64,000 nucleotides of DNA, from positions 27,218,001 to 27,282,000 of the forward strand of contig NC_065551.1 of the NCBI RefSeq assembly GCF_022605725.1, given 5' to 3'. This document shows, piece after piece, positions 22,465-32,344 of this stretch; position 1 is the first letter of the stretch; every line of letters begins with the position of its first letter. This stretch comes from Anthonomus grandis grandis (Eukaryota; Arthropoda; Insecta; Coleoptera; Curculionidae). A program made the position numbers and the translations under genes. Under the pieces are notes generated by a model that saw nothing but the letters and a program-made list of their open reading frames with translations, had not been told where the DNA came from and searched no databases.

Positions 22465-23814
22465 TAGTGTTGTAAAAGTTCCGGAAATATATTTTTTGGA
22501 AATATATGGAAATATTGGAAACATTAAAAAAACTTAAAAAATTTTGTATTGTAAAAAAACTTAATAAATATTCTATTTATTCATAAACATCAAAACGAAA
22601 CACATAATGCTTATACCTAAGCGCAAACAAACCAAAATAATGTCAAACTTCTTCAAAAAAACGAAAAAACAAAACGAAACACAGAATACCTTATACTTAA
22701 ACAAAAAAAGAAAAATAATATTGAACTTATTCAAAAAAAAATCTTATTTTTGTTGAAGAAGTTGAGCCAGAGGCATATCTTCATCGCTATCATTACACTC
22801 AACATTTTCATCGTGCACGTCTACTGCCTCAAAATCTTTAATAGATTCCGAAATAAAAATTGACCTATCGCCTTTTTCCATTTTCTTCCGCAAATTTTGA
22901 TTATGGGATATGTAGACTAGTTTGGCAGATCTGTCATTAGTAAGTCTGTTTCTCTTTTTCGAATGAATGTGACTGTAAACGCTAACACTGCGTTCCGTTG
23001 CGGCCGAAGATCATCAAAATTCGTATCTCTATTTGTGGATAGTAAAGATGAAGAAAAAAGTCCTTTCTACAAGGAGACTGTGTTATCAAAGGTACTTTTC
23101 CATATAAAGTCATTGCCAAATAATTTGCCACTCTTACAACAGTAATTTGCTATTTCATCTATGTTTTGCTCGTTTATACTGAGCTTAATTGTTGTTATAT
23201 TAATTATGCATTCTATGGCTAAACGAATTTGTGTTTCATCAAGTTCAGAACCTTGTGATTTCGGATTAAGTAATTCTGCAGCATAATGTATCGGCTTAAT
23301 AACAAACTTTTCTCTTTTGTCAAGAGACTCTAGCAATTCAAATACCTTTTTATCATTAAGTGGTGTCAATACAAAGTTGTTCTGAATTATCCTTTTAATA
23401 TCGCTAAATGCTTTTACAGCAAGTTAATAATGCCATAATCTTCTTCTACAACTATCAGCCATTTGCCAATAGGTTCAAAGATGTTATTTAGGCTGGAAAT
23501 TTGACCTCAAAATACTTCGTCATCTAATATCCACTGTTTAACATTTTTATTAATAATTTGTGTTGCTTCTTGTCTAACTGCAACTACTTGTTAACTGAGT
23601 AGAGTATTGTATATACACTTTTTAAACTGTTCAAAATTGAAGACCAACGAGTTTTTACAGGCAATTGAATGGCACCTGCATTTGGCTCTACATTTTTATT
23701 TTCTGTTTGTTTTATCCGCAAAAGTTCATGCAAAACTTTAATATTTTATTAAATATTTTCAATGTTTCCAATATTTCCAAGGTACGTTGAGAAATTTTCA
23801 ATATTTCAACACTA
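22465..23814 (-). mobile_element. hAT transposon, internally deleted
   Basis: A 1,350-bp element flanked by a perfect 8-bp target duplication GTCATTTT (22457-22464 and 23815-23822), the hallmark length for hAT. The outer ends are TAGTGTTG in inverted orientation. The inner copies of GGAAATATTGGAAACATT (near 22508 and, reversed, near 23755) show that the inverted repeats extend ~70 bp with gaps. The only gene content is the C-terminal part of a transposase on the minus strand, so the N-terminal zinc finger and much of the catalytic domain are deleted. Confidence 0.93.
22744..23745 (-). pseudogene. hAT transposase, C-terminal part
   Basis: The minus strand reads LPVKTRWSSILNSLKS (~23670), then IINKNVKQWILDDEVF, then KPIHYAAELLNP (~23280; the family pattern is LHPLHAAAYFLNP), then, after a gap, SSAATERSVSVYSHIHSKKR (~23000), the hAT C-terminal dimerisation domain. 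It ends in an acidic tail and TAA at 22746-22744. There is a stop near 23525 and a frameshift near 23590. The block normally between AELLNP and SSAATERS (LxxLAxxxLS) is lost. It cannot encode active transposase. Confidence 0.9.
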
Positions 23815-23822
23815 GTCATTTT

Positions 23823-26021
23823 ATACATTTGTTAAGGTTGTGGTATATGTAGGTCTCGAAGATGACAATTATGCATTGTGTCTAAAATTTTTTTTAAATT
23901 CTTGTATGTCAATAACGGTTAAGTAGGAAAAGTTTGAGGGAATTCCAAAATAAATGTTACTTAGCTTGCAATTTTGTTCTCCTTTTTAGTTTGAAGATAT
24001 TTTGAACAAATTAAAATGGCACATTTTTGAAAATACCCTGTAGTCTCAATATTTTTTTGCTAAATCTATAAACAATTTTGTCAATCAACTTTTTATCTGG
24101 AAAATGTTTCTATGTTCAAAAAGCTGTATTCAGTATTGGAATAAAATCTTTTTTTTAAATGTTTTCAAGTGCAATTTTAATATTTTTTATGTAGGACATC
24201 ATTATGACGGCAAAAAATAGACATTTTATAATAATTATCAAAAAATCCAATCTGGTGTATGTTCAATATATAAAGTTAGTTATGCTTTTAGAAAAATTGA
24301 AACGTAACGAAAATAAATCAGAAAATCTTTTTCTACAGAAAAAAATATGAAAAAATTGAAAAAAAATTAAAAAAATTGGTAATTAGTTAATTTAGTAATT
24401 GGCTTAATTAAACCTAATTAAGCCAATACGATACCTCTTTTTCTGGGTATTGCTATGCCGCATGAAAAATATTTACCTAAACTGCTTTAAATCAAATTCA
24501 AATTATTATTTTTGCATAACTTAAATGTACCTGCTATTCGATCAATCAACTCAAATCATATATTCCAAAAAAAAGCTACTAGATTTCTCTTTATATTTTC
24601 TATTATTTTTAAAATCGGAACTGTTTATTGGAACAAAATTCTAAACTTAATTTTTCCAAAATTAATAACCCAATTCTGAAAATAATAATTGTGCATTTAC
24701 ACATGTGATTCTGTACTAAAAAATAGGGTCCTAGCATTGGTTAACTTATCGAAAAAATTAGGGAAATGTTTTAAAATCATCTAACCATTACCGCTTTTAA
24801 GACCAACAGTTATAAATACTCTGCGTAAACAAGGCAACTAAACTGATAAATATTATAATATGCTCAAAGAATTATGTCACTTGTTTGCAAATTTCACTTC
24901 ACCAGGTGGGATTTTTTTAATGATTTATAAATAGGCATAATAAATTGTAATGGTTACAGAAAACCCACGGAGTGATTTGCACATTTCTTATGTACGCCGG
25001 TTTTTGTGGTGTGGTTAATTATATATATTTTTTTTCTCTCTATTGAATAATTACATCAGCCCACTATTAACGGATATGAAAAGAATAAACATTACGATTG
25101 AATTAATTATAAATGCTAATAACATCACGCTATATTTTGTATTTATCTGATTGTTTCAGTACATAATTGTTATTATTTAAAATACCAAGATATAAAAAGT
25201 TTACAGGATTAATAATAACATGAGAAAAACGCTAATAACACGCATTTAACCGATATTAATATGCATGAGTTTTTATAGGTCAAATGTTTAATAAAACTAA
25301 TGAATAAATAAATTTATGCCGTAAAAGATTTATTCACTTTTAATGGGCGCTAAGTAAATGTTATTCGTAAAAGTATATGGTTAAGTCATTAAATTGATCA
25401 TGAATATTTTAATTTTAATATAATATTTTATTAAATGTATTTTAAAAACTACTTTGCCACCAATTATCATAATTGATGGCAATATAAAAATAAATATATT
25501 ACTTAGTTGCCACTAATAATTATTATAATTTAAAAGTAATATTGGAACCATAAACTGTTTAGAGTGTTTACCAAATGAATCACTTTGTGGTTAAAATCGC
25601 TTAAAAGTACCCAGTCATTATAGATACTTCATTTGATTACCATGAAATTGACTACTTTTTTAAGTGTGCATAATTGATTATTGTGAGGCGATGAAAAAAA
25701 CTAATTACAACTGTTTTTCTGCCGTCAACTTGCTCAACTTGCTTCTCGAGAACCGCTTTGTTGACTTTGTCTTATTTGCTTTAATTTTCTCTTGCCTTAA
25801 AAGATGTTATATTGTTTTTTTTTAATGAAACATATAGAAATATATTTAGCGGTATATCCACCAATTTACGTATCTGTTTGGAAGCACTCACTTACGTAAT
25901 CTATGACAGCTAAACGCTGACCCAGTATCTGTAATCTATATATGCATCTACAATACGGAAAAACAGGGAACATAAATGTAGCAAAACCACTCGGAAATGC
26001 TATAATAAAATATATTTCTTG
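23823..26021. other. Gene-free AT-rich stretch with two palindromes
   Basis: No recognisable gene. Two palindromes stand out. ATTGGCTTAATTA/TAATTAAGCCAAT is perfect (arms 24398-24410 and 24415-24427, loop AACC). TTGCCACCAATTAT/ATAATTGATGGCAA (25454-25482) has one mismatch and a 1-base centre. Both contain homeodomain-type TAATTA or CAATTA words. Confidence 0.55.
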
Positions 26022-26180
26022 CTACGGCTATAAAATCAATTTTACGAGCTGCCACGACAAATTTATTAACGCGATTATGTCAAAATGAAATCGGAACGAT
26101 CGCTCTTTATTATGTAGCTGCCTTATTTTTATGATCCCGTTCGTATAATGAAATCCGCTCGGCGTTTTGCTATAGCGACC
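26022..26180. promoter_or_regulatory. Candidate regulatory island
   Basis: Short stretch of balanced composition with ATAAAATCAATTTTACGAGC, TTTTTATGATCCC and several CpG words, between AT-rich flanks. TTTTACGA and TTTATGA resemble posterior-Hox or Caudal-class sites. No open frame. Confidence 0.2.
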
Positions 26181-26929
26181 AGGGTTGTAGTTAGGAATTA
26201 ATCAGAATTTGTCAAACTTCATGACTTCATCATAAATCAACTCTGTATTACGTTTAGAAAAATAGTTGGGCAGCATACTAAGGTCCGGAACAAATGAAGT
26301 ATTGTAAACTTTTTTGAAGCATTTAATCTTTATTTTTGATCCACGTTGACCTTTTGTTCTTCCGCGGTAATCAGATTTATTATTACAGCACCTCCAAGTT
26401 TTACTTTGTCTGAAATGCAACAATGCTTTAGTTTGCAAAGTCGTGACACTGTTTGTATATTATTATGTGGGTTGGTTTGGGTTTTATGCCTTTAAGGCAA
26501 AAACTAATTAAACGAATATTGACTAAACACCTGTTATGGTTGGTACCTAATTAGGTTGTAAGAAAATATTTTATGAAAAACCTTTGTTTGATGACATAGT
26601 GGCTTTATTCTAGTAAGAAAGCAGAAATATACTTCTCCTTCTGATGAAATTTTATCTCCACCTTATCCTGAGATACGTTTTTAGTCGCCTTGAAGTTCTT
26701 CATAATTTGTAATTTTATTTTTTGGACAATGGAAGTGTCCTCCACTAATCACAGTGTTCAAGTCAAACTTGTACTTGTTCATCAGTACTGAGTATCTACG
26801 TGTCACAATTAACATATTTAAAAACATGACTTGGATGCGTAGTTGCTCCAGAGAAATAGTCCATAAGTGCGAAGGAACTTGGATATATTACAGGATATAT
26901 TTTGCTTCATCAGATGATGCTTTTAATAT
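26181..26929. other. Unrecognised stretch left of an LTR
   Basis: The minus-strand frame 26202-26438 and scattered pieces to 26900 look somewhat protein-like, but I could not assign them. They adjoin the 3' end of an LTR, yet no primer-binding-site-like sequence (TGG...) is next to the LTR. A retroelement interior is possible but not shown. Confidence 0.3.
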
Positions 26930-27215
26930 TGTAGCGTTTTTGATCGTTCGTCAAGGTGTGAATTAAAATACTCGATGCACAAAAATAGTCAAGTGGTTTA
27001 TTTACATACGACCACTTACTATGACTACTAGAAATATTTATTTTTAACGTATTTATTTATTACTATTTATGTCCGATTTAAATATTGCGCCAATATTCCG
27101 AGCTGCACTGTACTGACTTGTCAACTGTCTTCCAGCAGCGACGCGGCTCCTTATATACTCGGCTGACCATGATTCCGGAAGATTTGCTAACCTTCCATTA
27201 GATGTGACGCTGGAA
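26930..27215 (-). mobile_element. LTR remnant, copy 1 (5'-truncated)
   Basis: Aligns with the complete solo LTR at 43251-43609 over about 280 bp: the shared end TGTAGCGTTTTT, the words TGCACAAAAATAGTCA, CCAATATTCCGA and CGGCTCCTTATATACTC, and a minus-strand TATA box (CCTTATATA at 27149-27157). On the minus strand it ends in CGCTACA, and the part upstream of the promoter is lost or diverged beyond ~27215. Confidence 0.8.
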
Positions 27216-27239
27216 TTATTGACTATTTTCCTAAATTAA

Positions 27240-27430
27240 AAAAATTTAGCCAGGCTAAATTAGTACAATGTTACTTGAACTGTTTTTGTAGATCTGATAT
27301 GCAACATTAGATGTTATTCTGACGATGTTATCGACGCGGAGGTGCTCTTCAAAGGTATAACAAGAATCGCAGTATTTGACAACATAATCTCTTACAGATC
27401 TTTACATTCCACCTGATTGGAAGAGCTAAA
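27240..27430 (-). pseudogene. Possible Gypsy-type integrase zinc-finger scrap
   Basis: The minus strand reads RSVRDYVVKYCDSC followed by YTFEEHLR, with TGTSYLGLI upstream in another frame. This resembles the integrase HHCC region pattern (TSGHLG ... YWPGM ... YV..C..CQ..K). It lies directly upstream, in the same orientation, of the LTR remnant, which supports an LTR-element interior. Frames are broken and only ~60 codons are legible. Confidence 0.35.
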
Positions 27431-28559
27431 AAACCAGATTAATCCTAAATAACTGGTACCTGTTCTGGATATCCTGTAAAAACTATGGATACTATTATCT
27501 TGATATGTAGATGATGTATTGTAAATGGGACTGTGAGAATGTTAAGTACCTAAGTCTGCTGTGACTGCATAAACATTGGCGTTTAGTGAATAATGCCAAA
27601 AATATAGAATGAAGAATAGTCCAATAAATGGAACTGAAGAATTCCTCATCAGAAGATGATATTTGTGCAAAATTAAAATTACTAGTTTAAATCTTTTACC
27701 CATTTAAAGACTGCCTGGTCTGGCAAAATCAAGGGCCTACTCTCCCATTAAAAAGGTAGGGAATGTATTCGGTGATGATTAAAAAAAGGCATCTAGAAAA
27801 AGTGTACACCATACAAGGCATAAGCAAACTCATTAAAATAAACAAAAAACTAGGTAGGTCCAAGCATAGAACCATCTTAAGTACCTGCTTTATCACATTT
27901 TCGCTTGCTTCATCTTCTAGTATCAATTAATAAAAGGTACATGCAACGCATATATTTTTTTTGTATCCTTAGAGCATATCGAGGTTTTCTTGTTGCTCTT
28001 TATGGATTTACACTGAAGAAGTTTTTGGAGAGTTCCTAATTATTAAAAGATTGGTCAATACATTTTCACTATACCATATAAACTGACTTCCAAATACCAT
28101 ATCACATTTAGTCTTTGAACTTTCTATTGTTCGTAATTAAGCAATCTAGTTAATATAGAATAGTTAATCTAGAAACCACTAATACACGCCGAGACTAACT
28201 TTCTTGGCTAGGCAGTCATTTTCCATCATAGTCATCTGCATCTACGTAGACCAGTGATTGCCTCAGAACGTGACCGCCGTATCACATCTTTCAATGTCAT
28301 TACTAAGTCTACAATAACACTATAGGTAATAAAGCTCTTTTTAATGAATGCTTGTTGGAAACTCTATACTACTGTTCTTTCGCATAATTGGTGTTCTACT
28401 CATTCATCTACTTTGCTGTCGACGATTTGTTTTAAAAACAGTTCCTATTACGCTTATTTAATACAATTTTCAACCCACACTGTTAAATTTACTTAAAATC
28501 TAGATCTGAAAAGTCGCAGTCTAATAAGTGAAACAAGCAATTATTCTTCCTGTTGTCAC
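27431..28559. other. Gene-free stretch
   Basis: No gene assigned. The minus strand may carry further decayed retroelement coding sequence, but no catalytic motif was seen. Confidence 0.4.
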
Positions 28560-28900
28560 ATTAGCAATTCGCGTTGACATTACTGCAGTGGTCGCATAAA
28601 TATACCCATTCGCGGTGCCGTGCTGGTAGCAAATTAAGATAAAAATACGGCACGTAGGAACGGCAAGCAGCACACAATAAATGTGACAACTTTGTTATCG
28701 CGGCCAATTAATTTCAGAGTCGAAGGCTTTCGAGGGACTTGTGCTGCTGCTGGCTGCTGCTGCTCTAAGTTCTGAGTGAGTGAGTGAATACCGTCACGAC
28801 AACCCAGACTTGTGAAAGATTGATCGCCCTCGCAGTCACGACCGGGAAATCGTGTGTAAACTGACCCGTAATGCCGGCTTTTTACTAAATTAAATCTTGA
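28560..28900. promoter_or_regulatory. Candidate regulatory or untranslated-exon island
   Basis: Markedly higher GC than its surroundings. It holds GTCGCATAAATATACCC, GCGGCCAATTAATTTC, a GCTGCTGCTGG/GCTGCTGCTGC run (~28741-28763) and GAGTGAGTGAGTGAA. No long frame and no transposon signature. It could be an enhancer, a promoter or a non-coding exon. Confidence 0.25.
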
Positions 28901-29235
28901 AAGGCGAACCGGGATTTTTTAATTTGACTTGACGCAATAATCGCAAAAGTATCTTGCTTTCTAATGTTGGGTTTGCGTGGTTGCAGAACGAACTACGAGG
29001 GACATTCATGCCTCACACGTTATAATTTAATGTTATTATTATACCTGTTTATATTTTATGGGCAGTAGAATTGCATGACTTTAATTAAACTGAATCAATA
29101 TACCAAATCAAAAAGCAATATGCATAAAACCATAATCCTATTTTAACACTGTAAAATGAATATAAGCATTTTAAAAGGGGAATTTGTTAAATGAATCAAA
29201 AATGTTAAATTACACTCAAGAAAAATTAGAGTTCT
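28901..29235. other. AT-rich spacer
   Basis: Nothing recognised before the RT fragment. Confidence 0.45.
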
Positions 29236-30050
29236 ATGAAACTTTATATTAAATTTTCAGCTCACAATTGGAATGAAGTATATATATATGATCAGGCAGA
29301 GTTGGGGTTGGACAGAATTTACCGTTGGCTAGGTTTAAGTAAACTTAGTTTAAATTTTTTAAAAACTAATTTTATTGCTTTTTCCCCCACAAATGCAGAT
29401 CAACCGAAAGATGAATATTTAATACTCCATGCGGCAACTTGTAGTAAAACCAAAAACTGTAACTGTGTCAAAATTAATAAAGTCAATAAGATAAAATATT
29501 TGGGTATAATTATAGATAAAAAAGTAAAATGGAATGAACATTCTGTCTTTTTGACCTCTAAAATTAGAAAATTATTTTACAAATTTATTCAGCAATATTG
29601 AGAGAATCAATATTGAGATACGGGATTGTTGTATGGGGAGGCTTATATGATGCAAATCTGGAAGTTCTATCAACTTGGTATTTTAAAATTTTTATCAAAG
29701 AAACCTCGTAGATACTCTACATTGTTATTGCATGAAGAGTTAAACGTCCTTAACATTAGAAATTTGTATATATTATCTTGTTTGTTGTGCTTTCCTAAAC
29801 TAAATAACAGTTTTTTCCTCGTGTCACATAATTTAAAAGAAAATCTTTGCACACCCAAGTTTAGTAATTCATTTTGCTGTAGATTTATTACATATTTTCT
29901 GCCTAAAGTATATAAAATGCTGCCATTTTCTATTAAAAAGCTGGTTATGAAAGGTGATTCCAAGACTAGAACACCAATAAAATTATTCATTCTGCCAAGC
30001 AAAACAACATTTGTAAATGTTGTTTGTATTTGAATCTCAACGTGTTTTAT
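29236..30050 (+). pseudogene. Non-LTR retrotransposon, C-terminal RT fragment
   Basis: Plus strand: LGLDRIYRWLGLSKLSLNFL and KTNFIAFS (~29310-29395), then CNCVKINKVNKIKYLGIIID (~29455-29515), KWNEH, KIRKLFYKF, then after a frameshift ILRYGIVVWGGLYDA (~29605-29655) and, in another frame, FLSKKPRRYSTLLLHEELNV (~29690). This is the order of the region after the palm in CR1/I-like non-LTR RTs. The catalytic palm is absent (5' truncation). Sequence to ~30250 may be its 3' UTR. Confidence 0.75.
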
Positions 30051-32117
30051 ATTTTTGTTTTTTTTAATATTACATTATTTAATGTCCACTTTTTCGTTTT
30101 ACTGTTGGCACCTCTGTCGTCTGGCCAACTTTGTCCATCTTGCCATGCGCATCATTTCGTAAACAGAGATTGAATCGGTGCACAGAAATTGATTATAAAT
30201 TTAGGCTTGATCACTCTCCTCAAAACAAAAAAATATTTATTTATATATTTATTTAAATTTATTTAGCTTTAATTATTGGGCAAAATATTGTTTATTATTA
30301 TACTTATTAGTTATAGTTATAATTATGAAGTATTATTGTATTGTAATTTATGACTTATATGTAATATATTTTGATTTTGAAAGAAAAAAAATTCTATAAT
30401 TAAATTTTAAATTAATAAAAGCTATAATTATGATGATTCAAAGAAGGAAAGACAATTTTGAAGCCAACAAGTAGATCTGGTTTGATGCAAATAATAAATA
30501 ATTGAGAGCTTTAGTTAGAGAGTAATGAAATAAAAAATCTTCTTAAACCTAATTTAAAATAACTAATCTTAGTATGTTTACATTCTGTTATAAATAAGCC
30601 CTTTAAATAAATCATTGATCCTATATATTATTTATTATATTTTTCTTTGATAATACATAATCCTTTATTGTTATAGAGAAAAATATAGTGCGGCCAATTA
30701 CCTTCAGTTGCACATCAGTTATACACTATAATGTAGTAGACAGAAATGTCTAAAATTATAAAATAATATTTTACAGTATCTATTTTTATGCTGATGGTAT
30801 GTTTTCTTCCTGCAGTCAGTCCCATCCTAATCCATGAATCTTTAGCTGCTTGATACGAATATTTGCGTGGAAATTGCAATAAAATCTCATTGAGAACCCA
30901 CCACTAGCTACTACAATAATTAACCAGAGCTTGTCACTTTTTTACAGATTATCTGTAAAATGCTTCAGAGAATCAGTATAAATCTTATCAACTGTCCGAT
31001 GGAACCAACAAAAAATTACGATACATTCAAGTAGAATTTAATGGTGGCATCATCCGAGATTCAGTAGTTTTGAATTACTTGAAGATTTCCATAGCTAGGA
31101 AAAGAAAAGAAATGCCTGGAGTAATTTATGGATGTGAATTAAACTTGTTTTTTTTTTTACACGGAAATAACCCTGAGGCACTGCTTCAGTAATTATCCTG
31201 TTATTCTATTAAAATGATTTGAATTTCCAAAAAAAAAATAATTTCTTAAGAAAGAAAAATAAGAAGAAAAGTTTAAATGTCTGTAAAAATATGAAGCTTT
31301 TTAAAAGTCTTTTAAAATAAAAATACGTTCATTGTCTCAATGTTATAAGATATTACTTCTTATAACTACCAGGAAAAAAATTATTTATACAGGAATATTT
31401 GGTTTCCATTTCCATTATTTCTGTTTTAAATTAAAAAATTAAATTTACATTATTTTTACTAACAGAAATACTACATTCACTACAATCCCATCAACGTTTA
31501 TTATTTAATACTCCATTATATCCTCCATTTAATACTCTATTACATTTTTTACTATCCATGAGGTCCATCTCGTAAATGACCGTAACGACACATGCAAAGA
31601 ACCGTAGAATCGATTATTATAGTGCTTGACCAGTCCTATATAATTTTACATACATAATTCCTTCCCGTAATAATATGAAATTAGCGTTATAGAATCTTGT
31701 ATAGTATGTACTCATCCATTTAAAAATTAAGCAAGCTTGTAATACTTGTGTATTATATTTGATGGAACAGATAGTTTGTTTCGCTTTTATTGTACAGATA
31801 AAAGAAATATGATATATGGTTATTATGTTATTATTTGAAATTGTACGTTTGAGATACATTATAAAGAGTATTACGAGGCTGATTTTTTATTTGCACGGAC
31901 ATTTTTTGATTACTTTATTTTATACATAAGTGCTTACTTAGCCATGGAACATGCTGTATATTAACCTTTATTCATGGTTATAATGTAGCGTTTATTTTAT
32001 AGTAAATACATCACTCTCTGCTGGCTTTATCTAACTGTGAGAAAACAACTGTCATGTGATCTTGAATCTAGATACTATTGTGAAAAGTTAATTTAATGTG
32101 AAAAAACGCGTTAGTGT
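30051..32117. other. Gene-free stretch, 2 kb
   Basis: The first ~200 bp is probably the 3' UTR of the preceding retroelement. The rest is AT-rich with nothing recognised. GTTATAAGA/TCTTATAAC near 31342-31366 is a small hairpin. Confidence 0.4.
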
Positions 32118-32152
32118 AAACCGTCAACATAGCGATCATAGTGAGATTACAG

Positions 32153-32299
32153 GACTCGGAGGAGCGGGGGGACCATGTTGGGAAGGAAAAGGAAACTAAG
32201 GAGAAAGAGGGACATCAGGAGACTGTAGATACGCCACTGACGTCTCCTACGGATGACGTCGCTATTCATCCATTAGGATTGGCGCTGAGTAATTTACAG
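32153..32299 (+). CDS. Candidate 147-nt cassette exon, unknown gene
   Basis: An open, GC-richer block within AT-rich DNA is bounded by an acceptor (ATTACAG|GACTCG, AG at 32151-32152) and a strong donor (TTACAG|GTAGGC, GT at 32300-32301). It is exactly 147 nt, or 49 codons, so it is symmetric in phase and could be skipped without a frameshift. The product is hydrophilic: DSEERGDHVGKEKETKEKEG, then PLTSPTDDVAIHPLGLALSNLQ in two parts. The codons look like coding DNA. The pyrimidine tract before the acceptor is weak. The frame is open from a TAA near 32118 to a TGA at 32344, so splicing is not the only reading. I do not recognise the protein. It could be an alternative exon of a large-intron regulatory gene. 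Confidence 0.4.
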
Positions 32300-32344
32300 G
32301 TAGGCTACATTAAGAAATGTGAACATTGTCATCGTCAGTCATGA

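Noticed and set aside
24034..24043. TACCCTGTAG, similar to the start of miR-10
   Set aside because: The next bases (TCTC) do not match the microRNA and no hairpin was seen; it also resembles common CAGGGT-type repeat ends.
27395..27415. Minus-strand GGAATGTAAAGA, similar to miR-1
   Set aside because: Match stops after 12 bases and no precursor hairpin is visible; it lies within a probable integrase scrap.
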